NCBI GenBank assembly: GCA_019233755.1
Contig: JAFAMD010000048.1
Location: 1-64,000, forward strand
Length of the DNA: 64,000 bases
From: Acidobacteriaceae bacterium
GTDB lineage: Bacteria > Acidobacteriota > Terriglobia > Bryobacterales > Bryobacteraceae
Reading direction: 5' to 3'
Part shown: piece by piece, positions 34,955-44,793 of the stretch
How positions within the stretch are numbered: the first letter of the stretch is position 1
Layout: each line of letters opens with the position of its first letter
Notes under the pieces: model-generated
What the model saw: only the letters and a program-made list of their open reading frames with translations
Told to the model about the DNA's origin: nothing
The model's database searches: none
Program-made: the position numbers and the translations under genes

Positions 34955-36232
34955 ATGCTCTTAGAACAATCGACCCTGTCTGTCGATCACGAAGTGAATC
35001 CATGGGAATCTGCCGCGCACCGGTTTGACGAGGCAGCCGAACGGCTGAAGCTGGATGACGGAATGCGCAAAGTGTTGCGCACCCCCTCCATGGAGCTTAC
35101 CGTAAACATTCCGGTCGTCCTGGACGATGGCCGTATAGAGGTGTTTACCGGGTACCGGGTGCAACACTCGATTGCGCGTGGACCGGCTAAAGGCGGCATC
35201 CGTTTTGCCCCGGACGTGTCGCTCGATGAAGTTCGCGCGTTAGCGGCGTGGATGACATGGAAGTGTGCCGTCGTGAATATTCCCTTCGGTGGCGCCAAGG
35301 GCGGCGTCATCTGTGAGCCGCATCTGCTCAGCGAGGGCGAATTGGAGCGGATTACGCGCCGGTATACGGCGGAGATTTACGAGGTAATCGGTCCTGAGCG
35401 GGATGTTCCGGCGCCGGATGTAAACACCAACGAGCAGACGATGGCGTGGATCATGGACACCTATTCCATGCACCAGCGCCATACCGTCACCGCAGTCGTA
35501 ACCGGCAAACCGTTGGAACTGGGCGGATCCCTGGGTCGCCCGGAGGCAACCGGCCGTGGGTGCATGTTCGTAACTATGCAGGCGCTGAAGCGTTTCGGAC
35601 TGGCGCCGGAAAATACGCGCGTGATCATCCAGGGCTTCGGAAATGTTGGAGGAATGGCCGCGCGGCTCATGTCGCGCGTAGGCTTCAAAATAGTCGGGAT
35701 CGTGGAGTATGACGGCGCGGTTTACAATCCGCACGGGCTCGACGTGGAAGCCTTGATGGACTATCGCCGCGAAACGGGTTCCATTCGCGGTTTTCCGGAA
35801 GCCGAGGATGTTGATAGATACGAAGCATTGCTGATGGATTGCGACGTTCTGATTCCGGCCGCACGCGAAAACGTCATTACTTCTGTGAATGCGGACCGAA
35901 TTAAGGCCAAAATTCTGTGCGAAGGCGCCAATGGACCGACGACCTTTGTTGCCGATTCCATTCTGGCCGAGAAAAAAGTGTTTGTAATTCCCGACATTTT
36001 GGCAAACGCAGGCGGCGTTACAGTTTCTTATTTCGAATGGGTGCAAGACCGGCAGGGATATTTTTGGAACGAAAATATGGTCAACGAACGGTTGGAAGAG
36101 ATTATGGTGACCAGCTTCAACGATGTGATCGGCTACGCCGGCAAGCACAATGTGAACAATCGCACCGCGGCCTATATGCTGGCGCTCGATCGCGTGGCAT
36201 TCGCAATCAAGAGACGTGGGCTGTACGCATAG
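34955..36232 (+). CDS. Glu/Leu/Phe/Val dehydrogenase, probably glutamate dehydrogenase
   Basis: This 425-residue enzyme interconverts glutamate and 2-oxoglutarate with ammonia. Motifs are [36 protein letters not shown] (catalytic Lys115), [19 protein letters not shown] (catalytic Asp), [12 protein letters not shown] and the dinucleotide fold [16 protein letters not shown]. Length and the PFGGAKGG context suit the GDH branch. An AGGAGA lies upstream of the ATG. It is followed by mutS 37 bases later. Confidence 0.93.
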   Translation: MLLEQSTLSVDHEVNPWESAAHRFDEAAERLKLDDGMRKVLRTPSMELTVNIPVVLDDGRIEVFTGYRVQHSIARGPAKGGIRFAPDVSLDEVRALAAWMTWKCAVVNIPFGGAKGGVICEPHLLSEGELERITRRYTAEIYEVIGPERDVPAPDVNTNEQTMAWIMDTYSMHQRHTVTAVVTGKPLELGGSLGRPEATGRGCMFVTMQALKRFGLAPENTRVIIQGFGNVGGMAARLMSRVGFKIVGIVEYDGAVYNPHGLDVEALMDYRRETGSIRGFPEAEDVDRYEALLMDCDVLIPAARENVITSVNADRIKAKILCEGANGPTTFVADSILAEKKVFVIPDILANAGGVTVSYFEWVQDRQGYFWNENMVNERLEEIMVTSFNDVIGYAGKHNVNNRTAAYMLALDRVAFAIKRRGLYA

Positions 36233-36269
36233 TTTCATTACCCGAAAGCTGGAGGGCGGGCTCCAGTAG

Positions 36270-38840
36270 ATGAACCAAGAGCCATCTACCCCGCTGATGC
36301 GGCAATATCAGGCCGCAAAAAAACAAGTCCCGGGCGCGCTGCTGCTGTTTCGGCTAGGCGATTTCTATGAGCTCTTCTACGAAGACGCAGTAAACGCGGC
36401 CCGTGAACTGGAAATCACGCTTACCGCTCGCAACAAGGAGCGCGGCGACCCTGTGCCGATGTGCGGCGTCCCCTATCATGCGGCCGAGGGATACATTGCG
36501 CGGCTGATTCAGCGGGGATACCGCGTGGCCATCTGCGAGCAGATGGAAGAAGCCGGGCCGGGCAAGAAGCTTGTTCGGCGCGAAGTCACACGCGTGATTA
36601 CGCCGGGAACGGCCACCGATTCCAACCTGCTGCGTTCACACGAAAACAATTATGTTGCGGCGGTTCTCACAAGGAGCGGCCGAAGCGGGCTAGCATATGC
36701 GGATCTTTCAACCGGCGAATTTCGAACAACTGAACTCCCTTCCGATGAACTGATCCCGACCATCGAGACGTTAAACATTCGTGAAGTGCTGCATCCGGAT
36801 GGCCTGCGGGTGGGCGCTCAGTGTTTGGAGACCTCGCTCGACGCATGGGTATTCGGGGGAGATTACGCCGGCCGCCAGATCCTTGAGAATTTCCGGCTGC
36901 TTTCGCTCGACGGCTGCGGCCTGACAGACAAACCATTGGCTGTCTCGGCCGCGGGAGCCGTCCTGCATTATCTGCGCGAGACGCAGAAATCAGCGCTGGA
37001 CCACTTGAACCGGCCCTCGTTCTACCAGCGCGCGGACCACATGGTGCTGGATGGGGTCACCGTCCGCAACCTGGAACTCGTCGAGCCGCTGTTCGCGGGC
37101 GAGAAGCGGGATGCAACGCTGATCTATGTCCTCGATAAGACCTTGACGGGCATGGGCGGGCGCCTGCTGCGCCGCCGATTATTGAATCCTTCGTGCGACC
37201 GCGCGGAGATTGAAGCGAGGCTCGATGCGGTAGCGGAGCTTGCCGCAAAGGTAATTTTGCGCGGCGATCTTCGAAAGGCGCTCGGCACGGTTCAGGATCT
37301 CGAGCGGCTGCTGGCGAAGGTGACGCTCGGGACGGCTACGCCGCGGGATACGCTGGCACTGGGCCGGTCGCTGGAGCAACTGCCGAAGGTCGCGGAGTTG
37401 ATTCAGCAGCTCGAAAACCCGGGCCTGCGGGCCGAGATTGATCTTGTTTCGGAAGTTCGCGAGCGGGTGCTGAATGCGATCGCCGCTGAGCCGCCAGTGA
37501 ATCTGGCCGATGGCGGCACCATTCGCGACGGCTACCATCCGGAACTCGACGAACTGCGCGACATCAGCCGCAACAGCCGGCAATACATCGCCGCAATCGA
37601 GACCAGGGAGCGAAACCAGACGGGCGTTCAGTCCCTCAAAGTCCGGTTCAACAATGTTTTCGGCTATTACATCGAAGTTTCAAAGGCGAACTTGCAGTTC
37701 GTACCGCCAGCATACGAGCGGAAACAAACGCTCGCCAACGCGGAACGGTTCACCACGCCCGAGCTGAAAGAGCTGGAATCGAAGGTATTAGCCGCGGAGG
37801 ATAAAATCCTCGCCCTGGAGCGGGAAATCTTTCAGGAGGTTCGATCTTTCGCCGCGGCGCATGCGGACCGGATCAAAGCGGCCGCGGCCGCCATTGCCGA
37901 ACTGGACGTCACCGCGTCCCTCGCGAATGTCGCGGTAGAAAACCGGTATAAACGCCCGCGCTTTTCGGATTCTGGCGAAATGCGGATTGATGCCGGGCGG
38001 CATCCCGTGATTGAGAAGCTGACTGAAAAAGATGCTATCCGCTTCATTCCTAACGATCTGTACCTTCATTCGTCAAACCAGTACATAGGCGTAATCACCG
38101 GCCCGAATATGGGCGGGAAATCGACCTACCTGCGGCAAGCGGCCTTGATCCTGATCATGGCCCAGATGGGATCGTTCGTCCCGGCAGAAGCAGCGCTACT
38201 GCCCGTGGTAGACCGCGTGTTCACGCGCATCGGGGCGGCGGACAATCTGGCGCGCGGCCGCTCCACTTTCATGGTTGAGATGACCGAGACCGCTGCGATC
38301 TTAAATTCTGCCACTTCTAATAGTTTTCTGGTACTCGACGAAATTGGGCGCGGCACCTCCACGTATGACGGTCTGGCGCTGGCGTGGGCCGTGGTCGAGT
38401 ACATTCACGAGCGGGTTAAAGCCAAGACACTATTCGCCACGCATTACCACGAGCTCACCGAGCTTGCTGATCAACTTTCTGGCGTAAGAAATTTACACAT
38501 GGCTGTAAAAGAGGCAAATGACCAGATCTTGTTCATAAGAAAGGTCGAACCGGGTGCAGCAGACCGCAGTTATGGCATTGAAGTGGCCCGATTAGCCGGT
38601 TTGCCGCTTAAAGTAATCGAGCGAGCGAGGTCCGTTTTATTGCATCATGAAGTAAGGGAACGCTCCGTACGTGAGGAGCTGGCCCCGGGTGACGCTCACG
38701 CGCCCCTACAGATAAAACTTTTTGAGCCCGTAAACCAAGGGCTCGCCGATCGGATACGGGGGTTGAATATCGACGAACTCCGGCCGGTCGAAGCTTTGCA
38801 GATTCTGCAAGATTTGCAGCAAGAGTTGCTAAACACATGA
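36270..38840 (+). CDS. mutS: DNA mismatch repair protein MutS
   Basis: This 856-residue protein recognises mismatches and clamps on DNA. The N-terminal mismatch domain has MRQYQAAKKQVPGALLLFRLGDFYELF, containing the F-x-E mismatch-reading residues (FYE). Connector, lever and clamp domains occupy the middle. The ATPase has Walker A GPNMGGKS (from residue 611), FLVLDEIGRGTSTYDGLALAWAV and LFATHYHELTEL. Length is typical for MutS1. The stop overlaps the anmK start by 4 bases (ATGA), so the two are translationally coupled. Confidence 0.96.
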   Translation: MNQEPSTPLMRQYQAAKKQVPGALLLFRLGDFYELFYEDAVNAARELEITLTARNKERGDPVPMCGVPYHAAEGYIARLIQRGYRVAICEQMEEAGPGKKLVRREVTRVITPGTATDSNLLRSHENNYVAAVLTRSGRSGLAYADLSTGEFRTTELPSDELIPTIETLNIREVLHPDGLRVGAQCLETSLDAWVFGGDYAGRQILENFRLLSLDGCGLTDKPLAVSAAGAVLHYLRETQKSALDHLNRPSFYQRADHMVLDGVTVRNLELVEPLFAGEKRDATLIYVLDKTLTGMGGRLLRRRLLNPSCDRAEIEARLDAVAELAAKVILRGDLRKALGTVQDLERLLAKVTLGTATPRDTLALGRSLEQLPKVAELIQQLENPGLRAEIDLVSEVRERVLNAIAAEPPVNLADGGTIRDGYHPELDELRDISRNSRQYIAAIETRERNQTGVQSLKVRFNNVFGYYIEVSKANLQFVPPAYERKQTLANAERFTTPELKELESKVLAAEDKILALEREIFQEVRSFAAAHADRIKAAAAAIAELDVTASLANVAVENRYKRPRFSDSGEMRIDAGRHPVIEKLTEKDAIRFIPNDLYLHSSNQYIGVITGPNMGGKSTYLRQAALILIMAQMGSFVPAEAALLPVVDRVFTRIGAADNLARGRSTFMVEMTETAAILNSATSNSFLVLDEIGRGTSTYDGLALAWAVVEYIHERVKAKTLFATHYHELTELADQLSGVRNLHMAVKEANDQILFIRKVEPGAADRSYGIEVARLAGLPLKVIERARSVLLHHEVRERSVREELAPGDAHAPLQIKLFEPVNQGLADRIRGLNIDELRPVEALQILQDLQQELLNT

Positions 38841-40153
38841 GAATAGCAGGTATCATGAGCGGGACTTCGCTCGACGGGATCGATGTAGCGATTGTCGATA
38901 TTACCGGTTCGGGCTTCAAGGCCAAAATCAACGTCTTGACGAGTCATTCGGTCCCTTACCCGAAAAAGGTCCGTGAAGCGCTTCTCGCCGTATCGAATAC
39001 GAACGCCTTCACGGGCGATATTTCGCGCCTCAATTTCCTATTGGGAGAGCTTTACGCAGAGGCGTTGGAAGAAGCGGCGGAGCGTGCGCAAATTCCGTTG
39101 AACAGTATCAAACTCATCGGATGCCACGGCCAGACGATTTTCCACGAGGGGCAGGGGACGCAGTACCTGGGAAAGAAAGTCGCGAGTACGTTTCAAATTG
39201 GCGAATCGAGCATCATCACGGAGCGAACCGGGATCGATGTGATCTCCAATTTTCGTGAGCGCGACGTGGCCGCCGGCGGGAAGGGTGCGCCTCTCGTACC
39301 TTATCTCGATTACATGCTCATGCGGCATCGCGGGCGCGGACGCGTCGCCATCAATATTGGCGGGATCGCGAATCTTACGGCAATTCCTCCGAACACGAAC
39401 ACCGATCGCGTGATTGCGTTCGATACCGGTCCGGGCAATATGGTGATCGATCAGCTCGTAACTCGCATCACCTCGGGTGCTCAGACATACGATCGGGACG
39501 GCGCGATTGCGGCCTCCGGGCAGATCGATCCTAAACTGTTGGCAAAACTTCTGCGCGACAAATACTTCCGTGCAAAGCCGCCAAAGACGGCGGGGCGTGA
39601 ACAATATGGCTCCGAGTACGTCGCGAAACTGCTCGATACGGAACTGAGCAGCGAAGACCTGATCGCAACGGCGACGGCGCTTACTGCCGAGAGCATCGCG
39701 CTGGGCGTGCGAAACTTCGTGCTCACGGACATGCGGGTGGATGAAATCTTCGTTTCGGGCGGCGGGACACACAATCCGACGCTTATGCGGCAGCTCCGCA
39801 AGGCAATGGACCCTATTCCGGTAATGGAAAGCACGGAGGTAGGGCTGGATGTGGACGCCAAGGAAGCGATCGCGTTTGCCGTAATGGCCTACGAAACGGC
39901 GCACGCACGTCCCTCAAACATTCCGATGGCAACCGGTGCAAAACGCCCGGTTGTGCTTGGAAAGCTGACTCAGAATGGCTCGTCGACGCCGCGAACTGCA
40001 ACTGCCACTGTCCCTGCGCCTGTGGCGGTAGCGAGCTTGAATGGCTCAGCGCGCAACGGATCGGGCACGGCTACGCACAAGCCGAAAACGACCCGTACCA
40101 CCAACGTGAACCGTGCTGCGATGAGTTCGAAGATGAAGGCTGCCGCCCGGTAG
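38837..40153 (+). CDS. anmK: anhydro-N-acetylmuramic acid kinase with low-complexity C-terminal extension
   Basis: AnmK phosphorylates and opens 1,6-anhydroMurNAc released by murein turnover, feeding it back to MurNAc-6-phosphate. Motifs are MSGTSLDGIDVAIVD, GCHGQTIFHEG, GTQYLGKKVASTFQIGE, GGIANLTAIP, FDTGPGNMVID and VFVSGGG-type (IFVSGGGTHNPTLMRQL). The catalytic part ends near residue 365. After it comes a low-complexity Thr/Ala/Asn/Lys-rich basic tail of about 65 residues, not part of the usual family. It is coupled to mutS and followed by a strong terminator. Confidence 0.93.
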   Translation: MRIAGIMSGTSLDGIDVAIVDITGSGFKAKINVLTSHSVPYPKKVREALLAVSNTNAFTGDISRLNFLLGELYAEALEEAAERAQIPLNSIKLIGCHGQTIFHEGQGTQYLGKKVASTFQIGESSIITERTGIDVISNFRERDVAAGGKGAPLVPYLDYMLMRHRGRGRVAINIGGIANLTAIPPNTNTDRVIAFDTGPGNMVIDQLVTRITSGAQTYDRDGAIAASGQIDPKLLAKLLRDKYFRAKPPKTAGREQYGSEYVAKLLDTELSSEDLIATATALTAESIALGVRNFVLTDMRVDEIFVSGGGTHNPTLMRQLRKAMDPIPVMESTEVGLDVDAKEAIAFAVMAYETAHARPSNIPMATGAKRPVVLGKLTQNGSSTPRTATATVPAPVAVASLNGSARNGSGTATHKPKTTRTTNVNRAAMSSKMKAAAR

Positions 40154-40180
40154 CAAGACGGACAAGACCTAAGCACAAGA

Positions 40181-40219
40181 AAGGGAACACCTCAAGAAGG
40201 TGTTCCCTTTTTCTCTTTT
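40181..40219 (+). terminator. Rho-independent terminator after anmK
   Basis: AAGGGAACACCT (40181-40192) pairs perfectly with AGGTGTTCCCTT (40198-40209) across a 5-base loop, followed by T-rich TTTCTCTTTT. This is a strong intrinsic terminator for the mutS-anmK transcript. Part of its stem also encodes the last residues of the convergent gene ending at 40192. Confidence 0.88.
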
Positions 40220-40731
40220 ACAGCAGAGTAGGGCATCGTCGTCAGCAGATGCTCAAGCCGCTGTTCTACGATCGACGACTTGGCTTCGTCCGCCTGAACG
40301 TCCGCGAGAAATACATCGATGCCGGCGAAGAATGCTGTGACGAGATCTCGCACGGAAACCGACAGCCCTGGCAAAGGAGCGTGGAATTCCTGGCTATCCG
40401 CGACATACGCTAAGGGCTTGCACTCCGCACTCCGGCTCAGCCGTGAGTGGGCGCCCCCATGCAACGCGCTGCAACGCGCCCCGTAGAGATCACGGGCGGT
40501 AATCTCCTGACCGGAGGTCAAGTGGATGTAGCGCTCCACCCATGCGATGAAATCGGAGCGCATCACATCCGATCTGTCGACGGCCATGCTGAGAAACGCC
40601 ATCGTGTCCATGCCTGAATACGTCAGCACCAGTGCCGCCGGATAAGAGCGCGAATCGACCAGCATCTGGATAGGCCGCTTGATTCCGTTCTCGATCACGC
40701 TGGCCACCAGGGGTGCAGACAAGCCAGGCAC
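40192..40731 (-). CDS. hypothetical protein with HEPN-like RxxxxH motif
   Basis: This 179-residue protein appears mostly helical. It contains ARDLYGARCSALHGGAHSR, where R-CSAL-H fits the Rx4-6H motif of HEPN domains; the region resembles the ARC-x-LLHG stretch of many HEPN-type uncharacterised proteins. The N-terminus (SRSYPAALVLTYSGMDTMAFL) and later helix (VRDLVTAFFAGIDVFLADVQ) fit a helical bundle. HEPN proteins are often RNases in toxin-antitoxin or defence systems, but no antitoxin-like nucleotidyltransferase gene is adjacent here. I do not recognise the family with certainty. Confidence 0.6.
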   Translation of the reverse strand: MPGLSAPLVASVIENGIKRPIQMLVDSRSYPAALVLTYSGMDTMAFLSMAVDRSDVMRSDFIAWVERYIHLTSGQEITARDLYGARCSALHGGAHSRLSRSAECKPLAYVADSQEFHAPLPGLSVSVRDLVTAFFAGIDVFLADVQADEAKSSIVEQRLEHLLTTMPYSAVKEKKGTPS

Positions 40732-40764
40732 TCTTAGGATTCCAGGTCCGCTGTTCCCGGCGCC

Positions 40765-42063
40765 TTACAGGCCTGCGTTGACGCCCGCGAGCTGTTGCTT
40801 CCAGCTATACAGCGGGAACCGGTCGGTCAAGACGCGTACGGCTTTTCGCGCATCGGCACGCACCTGTTCCGAACTGATGTCTTGAAGGACTTGCGAGATC
40901 AGGCGGCCGACTTCCCGCATCTCTCCTTCGCCGAAGCCGCGTGTAGTAACGGCCGGACTGCCCAGGCGGATCCCGCTCGGATTCAGCGGCGGGTTGGTAT
41001 CAAACGGAATCGCATTTTTATTCGCGGTGATGTAAGCCTCGTCAAGCGCCTTCTCGGCTTCCTTACCTTTCACGCCTTTAGCGAAAACGTCGATCAGGAA
41101 CATGTGCGAATCCGTGCCGCCGCTGACCACCCGGAAGCCTTCTGCATTGAGCGACGCCGCGAGGGCCGTGGCGTTGGCCAGCACCTTGACCTGATACGCG
41201 CGGAAATCTTCGTTTGCCGCTTCCTTGAAGCAGACTGCTTTGGCGGCGATGATGTGCACCAGCGGACCTCCCTGAGCCCCCGGGAAAACCGCCTTATCGA
41301 TTGCCGGGCCGAATTTTTCTTTCGCGAGAATCATGCCTGCACGCGGACCGCGCAGGGTCTTGTGCGTGGTGGAGGTGACGATATCGGCATGTTCGCAGGG
41401 ATTCGGATAGACTCCCGCCGCGATCAATCCTGAGTAGTGCGCCATGTCGACCAGGAAGACGGCACCAATCGAATCGGCAATCTGCCGGAAGCGGGCGAAG
41501 TCGATCACGCGCGAATAGGCGCTCGCCCCGGCCACAATCAGCTTCGGCTTGTGCTCTTCGGCCAGGCGCTGGACCTCGTCGTAGTCGATGATCTCGTCGT
41601 CCCGGCGGACACCGTAGGCAACGACGTTGTACAGCTTGCCGGAGAAGTTCAGCGGATGGCCGTGCGTCAGGTGTCCGCCGTGAGCGAGGTTCATCCCCAG
41701 CATCGTTTCGCCTGGCTTCATCACCGAGGCATAGGCTGCTTCATTCGCCTGCGAACCGGAGTGCGGCTGAACATTGGCATACTCCGCCTTGAAGAGCTGC
41801 TTGACCCGCTCCCGCGCCAGGTTCTCCACGACATCCACAAACTCGCAGCCGCCGTAGTAACGCTTTCCCGGATAGCCTTCAGCGTACTTGTTCGTGAATA
41901 CGGTGCCAGCCGCTTCCAGAACAGCTTCTGATGTGAAGTTCTCACTGGCGATCAGTTCAAGCCGGGTGTTTTGCCGTTGGAGCTCGTGCTGGATCGCGTC
42001 ATAAATCTCGGGATCGGTTTCCGCGAGAGATCGGGCCATTGCTTGCTGTTCGTTCATGAGCAT
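40765..42063 (-). CDS. glyA: serine hydroxymethyltransferase
   Basis: This 432-residue PLP enzyme converts serine and tetrahydrofolate to glycine and methylene-tetrahydrofolate. Motifs are [81 protein letters not shown] and the PLP-lysine motif [14 protein letters not shown]. Two ATGs at 42063 and 42057 compete as start. It lies upstream of the hypothetical HEPN-like gene (33 bases) and is divergent from the SDR gene with about 200 bases between. Confidence 0.95.
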   Translation of the reverse strand: MLMNEQQAMARSLAETDPEIYDAIQHELQRQNTRLELIASENFTSEAVLEAAGTVFTNKYAEGYPGKRYYGGCEFVDVVENLARERVKQLFKAEYANVQPHSGSQANEAAYASVMKPGETMLGMNLAHGGHLTHGHPLNFSGKLYNVVAYGVRRDDEIIDYDEVQRLAEEHKPKLIVAGASAYSRVIDFARFRQIADSIGAVFLVDMAHYSGLIAAGVYPNPCEHADIVTSTTHKTLRGPRAGMILAKEKFGPAIDKAVFPGAQGGPLVHIIAAKAVCFKEAANEDFRAYQVKVLANATALAASLNAEGFRVVSGGTDSHMFLIDVFAKGVKGKEAEKALDEAYITANKNAIPFDTNPPLNPSGIRLGSPAVTTRGFGEGEMREVGRLISQVLQDISSEQVRADARKAVRVLTDRFPLYSWKQQLAGVNAGL

Positions 42064-42262
42064 GTACGGGTGCCTGATCTAATTGTCCATTACCCGGCAC
42101 GCAGGGCGATGCGGAAGCTGTCCACGAACGCGGAAATGAACAATTTTGTGGCTGCCCGGGCACGACAGTTTTCCGTCCCGCCTGGGCCGCGCGACGGTAA
42201 TCTGCCGCACGAGCGTAATCTAAGGGAATGCCCCAATCGCATCTCCGAGGTTATTCGCGCCA

Positions 42263-43039
42263 GTGCAGGTAAAAGTAGCGGTCGTAACCGGCGCGGCGCA
42301 AGGAATCGGCCAACGCACGGCCGAAGTGCTGGCATCGAAAGGATACGCGGTTGTTGTGACTGATGTGCAATCATGCGCGGCAACCACGAGTGCTGTTTCG
42401 CGTACAGGACAGGCCTCGATGGAAGTGCTGGGTGATGTTTCAGACGAGACGTTTGCAGAATCGCTCGCTTCTGCCGTGCACAAAGAGTTCGGGCGGGTGG
42501 ATGTGCTGGTGAACAACGCCGGTATCGCGCACATCGCGCCCGCGGAGAAAACGAGTGCAGCAGACTGGCGGCGGGTGCAGGACGTAAATCTCCTCGGCCC
42601 GTTTCTGCTGTCTCGCGAATTGGGCAAGCTCATGCTGAAGCAGCGGGAGGGCAGCATCGTGAACATAGCGTCTATCGCGGGACTGCTGGCCGTAGCCGAT
42701 CGAGCGGCCTACAATGCGAGCAAGCACGGGTTGATCGGGTTGACGCGAACCCTGGCAGCCGAATGGGGCGGGCGCGGCGTGCGATGCAACGCGGTATGCC
42801 CGGGTTGGGTGAAAACGCCGATGGATGTTGCGCCGCAAGCCGCCGGCTTGTACAGCGACGCCGATATCACCGGCCGCGTGCCCATGGGGCGCTTTGCAAC
42901 CGCGGACGATATCGCTGCCGCCGTGGCCTTCCTCGCGGATTCATCTCAAAGCGGCTTCATCAATGGCCATACCCTTTCAGTGGACGGAGGTTGGTTCGCG
43001 GATGCGAGTTGGGAAAGTCTTCGTCTGCGGCATCGATAA
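42263..43039 (+). CDS. SDR-family oxidoreductase
   Basis: This 258-residue classical short-chain dehydrogenase has the cofactor motif VTGAAQGIGQ, NNAGIAH, the catalytic Ser (VNIASIAG) and Y-x3-K (YNASKHGLIG), and a C-terminal FINGHTLSVDGGW. The start is GTG 42263, giving MQVKVAVVTGAAQG. In this family it reduces or oxidises a hydroxyl or keto group of an unidentified substrate with NAD(P). The acetyltransferase gene starts 2 bases after the stop, so the two may share a transcript. Confidence 0.92.
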   Translation: MQVKVAVVTGAAQGIGQRTAEVLASKGYAVVVTDVQSCAATTSAVSRTGQASMEVLGDVSDETFAESLASAVHKEFGRVDVLVNNAGIAHIAPAEKTSAADWRRVQDVNLLGPFLLSRELGKLMLKQREGSIVNIASIAGLLAVADRAAYNASKHGLIGLTRTLAAEWGGRGVRCNAVCPGWVKTPMDVAPQAAGLYSDADITGRVPMGRFATADDIAAAVAFLADSSQSGFINGHTLSVDGGWFADASWESLRLRHR

Positions 43040-43041
43040 AC

Positions 43042-43836
43042 ATGCTGCGGGACTTTCCTACCTCCGACCGGGCTTTGGCTGCGCGTTTGGAGGCGGCGGA
43101 AGCGGCTATTGGCGCGCGCATGGCACAAGCGGCTGCCGCCACACACGATGTGGCCTTTGAGCCCTTTGCGGGAGGCGTGGCGCTCTTTGCCGGCGTAGGG
43201 TCACCCATGACGCACGCCGTCGGCATCGGAATGCGAGGTACGGCGTCGCACCAGGAACTTGAGAGGCTGGAGATGTTCTACAGAGATCGCCGCAGCGCGT
43301 GTGTGATCGACTTATGCACATTGGCCGATACCTCCGTGATTGCATTCGTACAGAGCAGGCCCTATCGCGTGGTGGAGTTCAACAACATCATGGTCCGGCA
43401 AATCGCGCCGGAGGAACGGTTTGAGGTGTCGCCTGATGTACGGGCAATCGGGCTCCATGAAACCGCGGACTGGGCGCGTGTGGTGAGCGAAGGCTTCTCG
43501 GAGTACATGCCAGTCAGCGAGGAAATGGTGGACTTATTGGCATCTACCTGCGCGGGCGGACACTGCTGGCTTGCAGGCCGGGAAGTGGCGGCCGGAGGGG
43601 CCGCGATGAGTGTACATCAGAGCGTTGCCCTGCTTGTTGGAGACGCCGTGCGGCTGGAGGCGCGCAGGCAAGGTTGGCAGGGACAGCTCATCCGGGCGAG
43701 GCTTGCGGCCGCACAAAGGTTGGGATGCGAACTGGCCATGGCCTCTGTTTTACCCGGCAGCATTTCGCACCGAAACTACGAGCGCGCAGGTTTTCAGTTG
43801 TTGTATACGCGCGTGAACATCGTGCGCGAGTTTTGA
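43042..43836 (+). CDS. GNAT-family acetyltransferase
   Basis: From ATG 43042 the product is 264 residues. The N-terminal half contains VALFAGVGSPMTHAVGIGMRG and a RLEMFYRDRRSACVIDLCTLAD stretch. The C-terminal half has a GNAT-like core (HCWLAGREVAAGGAAMSVHQSVALLVGDAV, ARRQGWQGQLIRARLAAAQRLGCELAMASVLPGSISHRNYERAGF) with the Q-G-W-x-G-x-L acetyl-CoA loop. Two-part GNAT proteins of this size are common and mostly uncharacterised. It is closely spaced after the SDR. Confidence 0.8.
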   Translation: MLRDFPTSDRALAARLEAAEAAIGARMAQAAAATHDVAFEPFAGGVALFAGVGSPMTHAVGIGMRGTASHQELERLEMFYRDRRSACVIDLCTLADTSVIAFVQSRPYRVVEFNNIMVRQIAPEERFEVSPDVRAIGLHETADWARVVSEGFSEYMPVSEEMVDLLASTCAGGHCWLAGREVAAGGAAMSVHQSVALLVGDAVRLEARRQGWQGQLIRARLAAAQRLGCELAMASVLPGSISHRNYERAGFQLLYTRVNIVREF

Positions 43837-43860
43837 CTGGCAGCCCCGGCTGTGAACGCG

Positions 43861-44793
43861 CTACATGCTTGCCTTGACCCAGACCTGCTGCGGCGCGGCA
43901 ACGCTGGCGTCTTTGCCTTCAAGTATGACCTTCAGCGGCTGGAATCCAGCCTTTTTCTCGGGGCGCGCTTCGAAGGTCAGAAGATATTGATTTCGCTGGA
44001 GGTTCAGAATCTGCTCGAGGAATGGCTGGAAGGAAACGGGAGAACCAAACCCTATCGTGTAAAACTCGCCGCCCGTTTGATCGGAGAGCTCAGATAAAAA
44101 ATTCTGACCCCACGTAGTACGCCAGTAACTGTGACCGGAATGACCAACGCTGGGATTATAAATTGTATACACTACAACGCCCGCCTTCAGCGCACTGTGG
44201 ATGCCTTCCGTTACATACGGGTTGTCAGGATACCACCCGCCGCCAAGTTCTTCGATGCCGCTGCTGATCATCACTACTTCCCTGCGCTCAGCTTGAGTGT
44301 TCGGCCATTTCCCGATTGCGTCGGTGAGAGAGTCGTAAGGGTTGACATCCGCCCCACCCGAGCCAATTACAACCCGGATCGCATTGGCCGCCGCGGCGTG
44401 ATCCGGCGTGAATTGCTGTGTGAACTGAGTCATGCCGTTGCGCATATATCCGACGGCCACTTCATAGCTAGCCGGAAGCGATTGGACGAACTGTTTCATA
44501 GTGGCGATTTCGGTGTCGAAGCTGCCTCGCGCTGAATCGTCGATCAGAAGCAGCAGTTGCGTTTTCGCTTCCTCGCCTACTAGCCGGAAGCCGGTAACAG
44601 GCCGCTTTTCTTTGGCCTCCATTACAACAAGGTCCTGCTGTTCGACCGGCGGAACTGTCTTGCCGTGCTTTGGCTCCAGCGTAACGACCACGCTGATTGG
44701 TTCCCCACGCGGCGTCTGTTGCGCTAAAAGTGGCATCCCAGCGAATAAGAGAGAAATAGTCCCGCTTACTAGAAAACGCATGCTTGTCTTCAT
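43861..44793 (-). CDS. exported VWFA-domain-related protein with degenerate MIDAS
   Basis: ATG 44793 gives 310 residues with a signal peptide (MKTSMRFLVSGTISLLFAGMPLLAQQ). The body follows the acidobacterial VWFA-related plan: QDLVVMEAKEKRPVTGFRLV, LLLLIDDSARGSFDTEIATMKQFV, VMISSGIEELGGG and a C-terminal YLLTFEARPEKKAGFQPLKV strand pair. The first MIDAS element is DDSARGS, not DxSxS, so metal binding may be reduced or lost. It is convergent with the acetyltransferase and has no sortase signal. The role is unknown. Confidence 0.82.
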   Translation of the reverse strand: MKTSMRFLVSGTISLLFAGMPLLAQQTPRGEPISVVVTLEPKHGKTVPPVEQQDLVVMEAKEKRPVTGFRLVGEEAKTQLLLLIDDSARGSFDTEIATMKQFVQSLPASYEVAVGYMRNGMTQFTQQFTPDHAAAANAIRVVIGSGGADVNPYDSLTDAIGKWPNTQAERREVVMISSGIEELGGGWYPDNPYVTEGIHSALKAGVVVYTIYNPSVGHSGHSYWRTTWGQNFLSELSDQTGGEFYTIGFGSPVSFQPFLEQILNLQRNQYLLTFEARPEKKAGFQPLKVILEGKDASVAAPQQVWVKASM

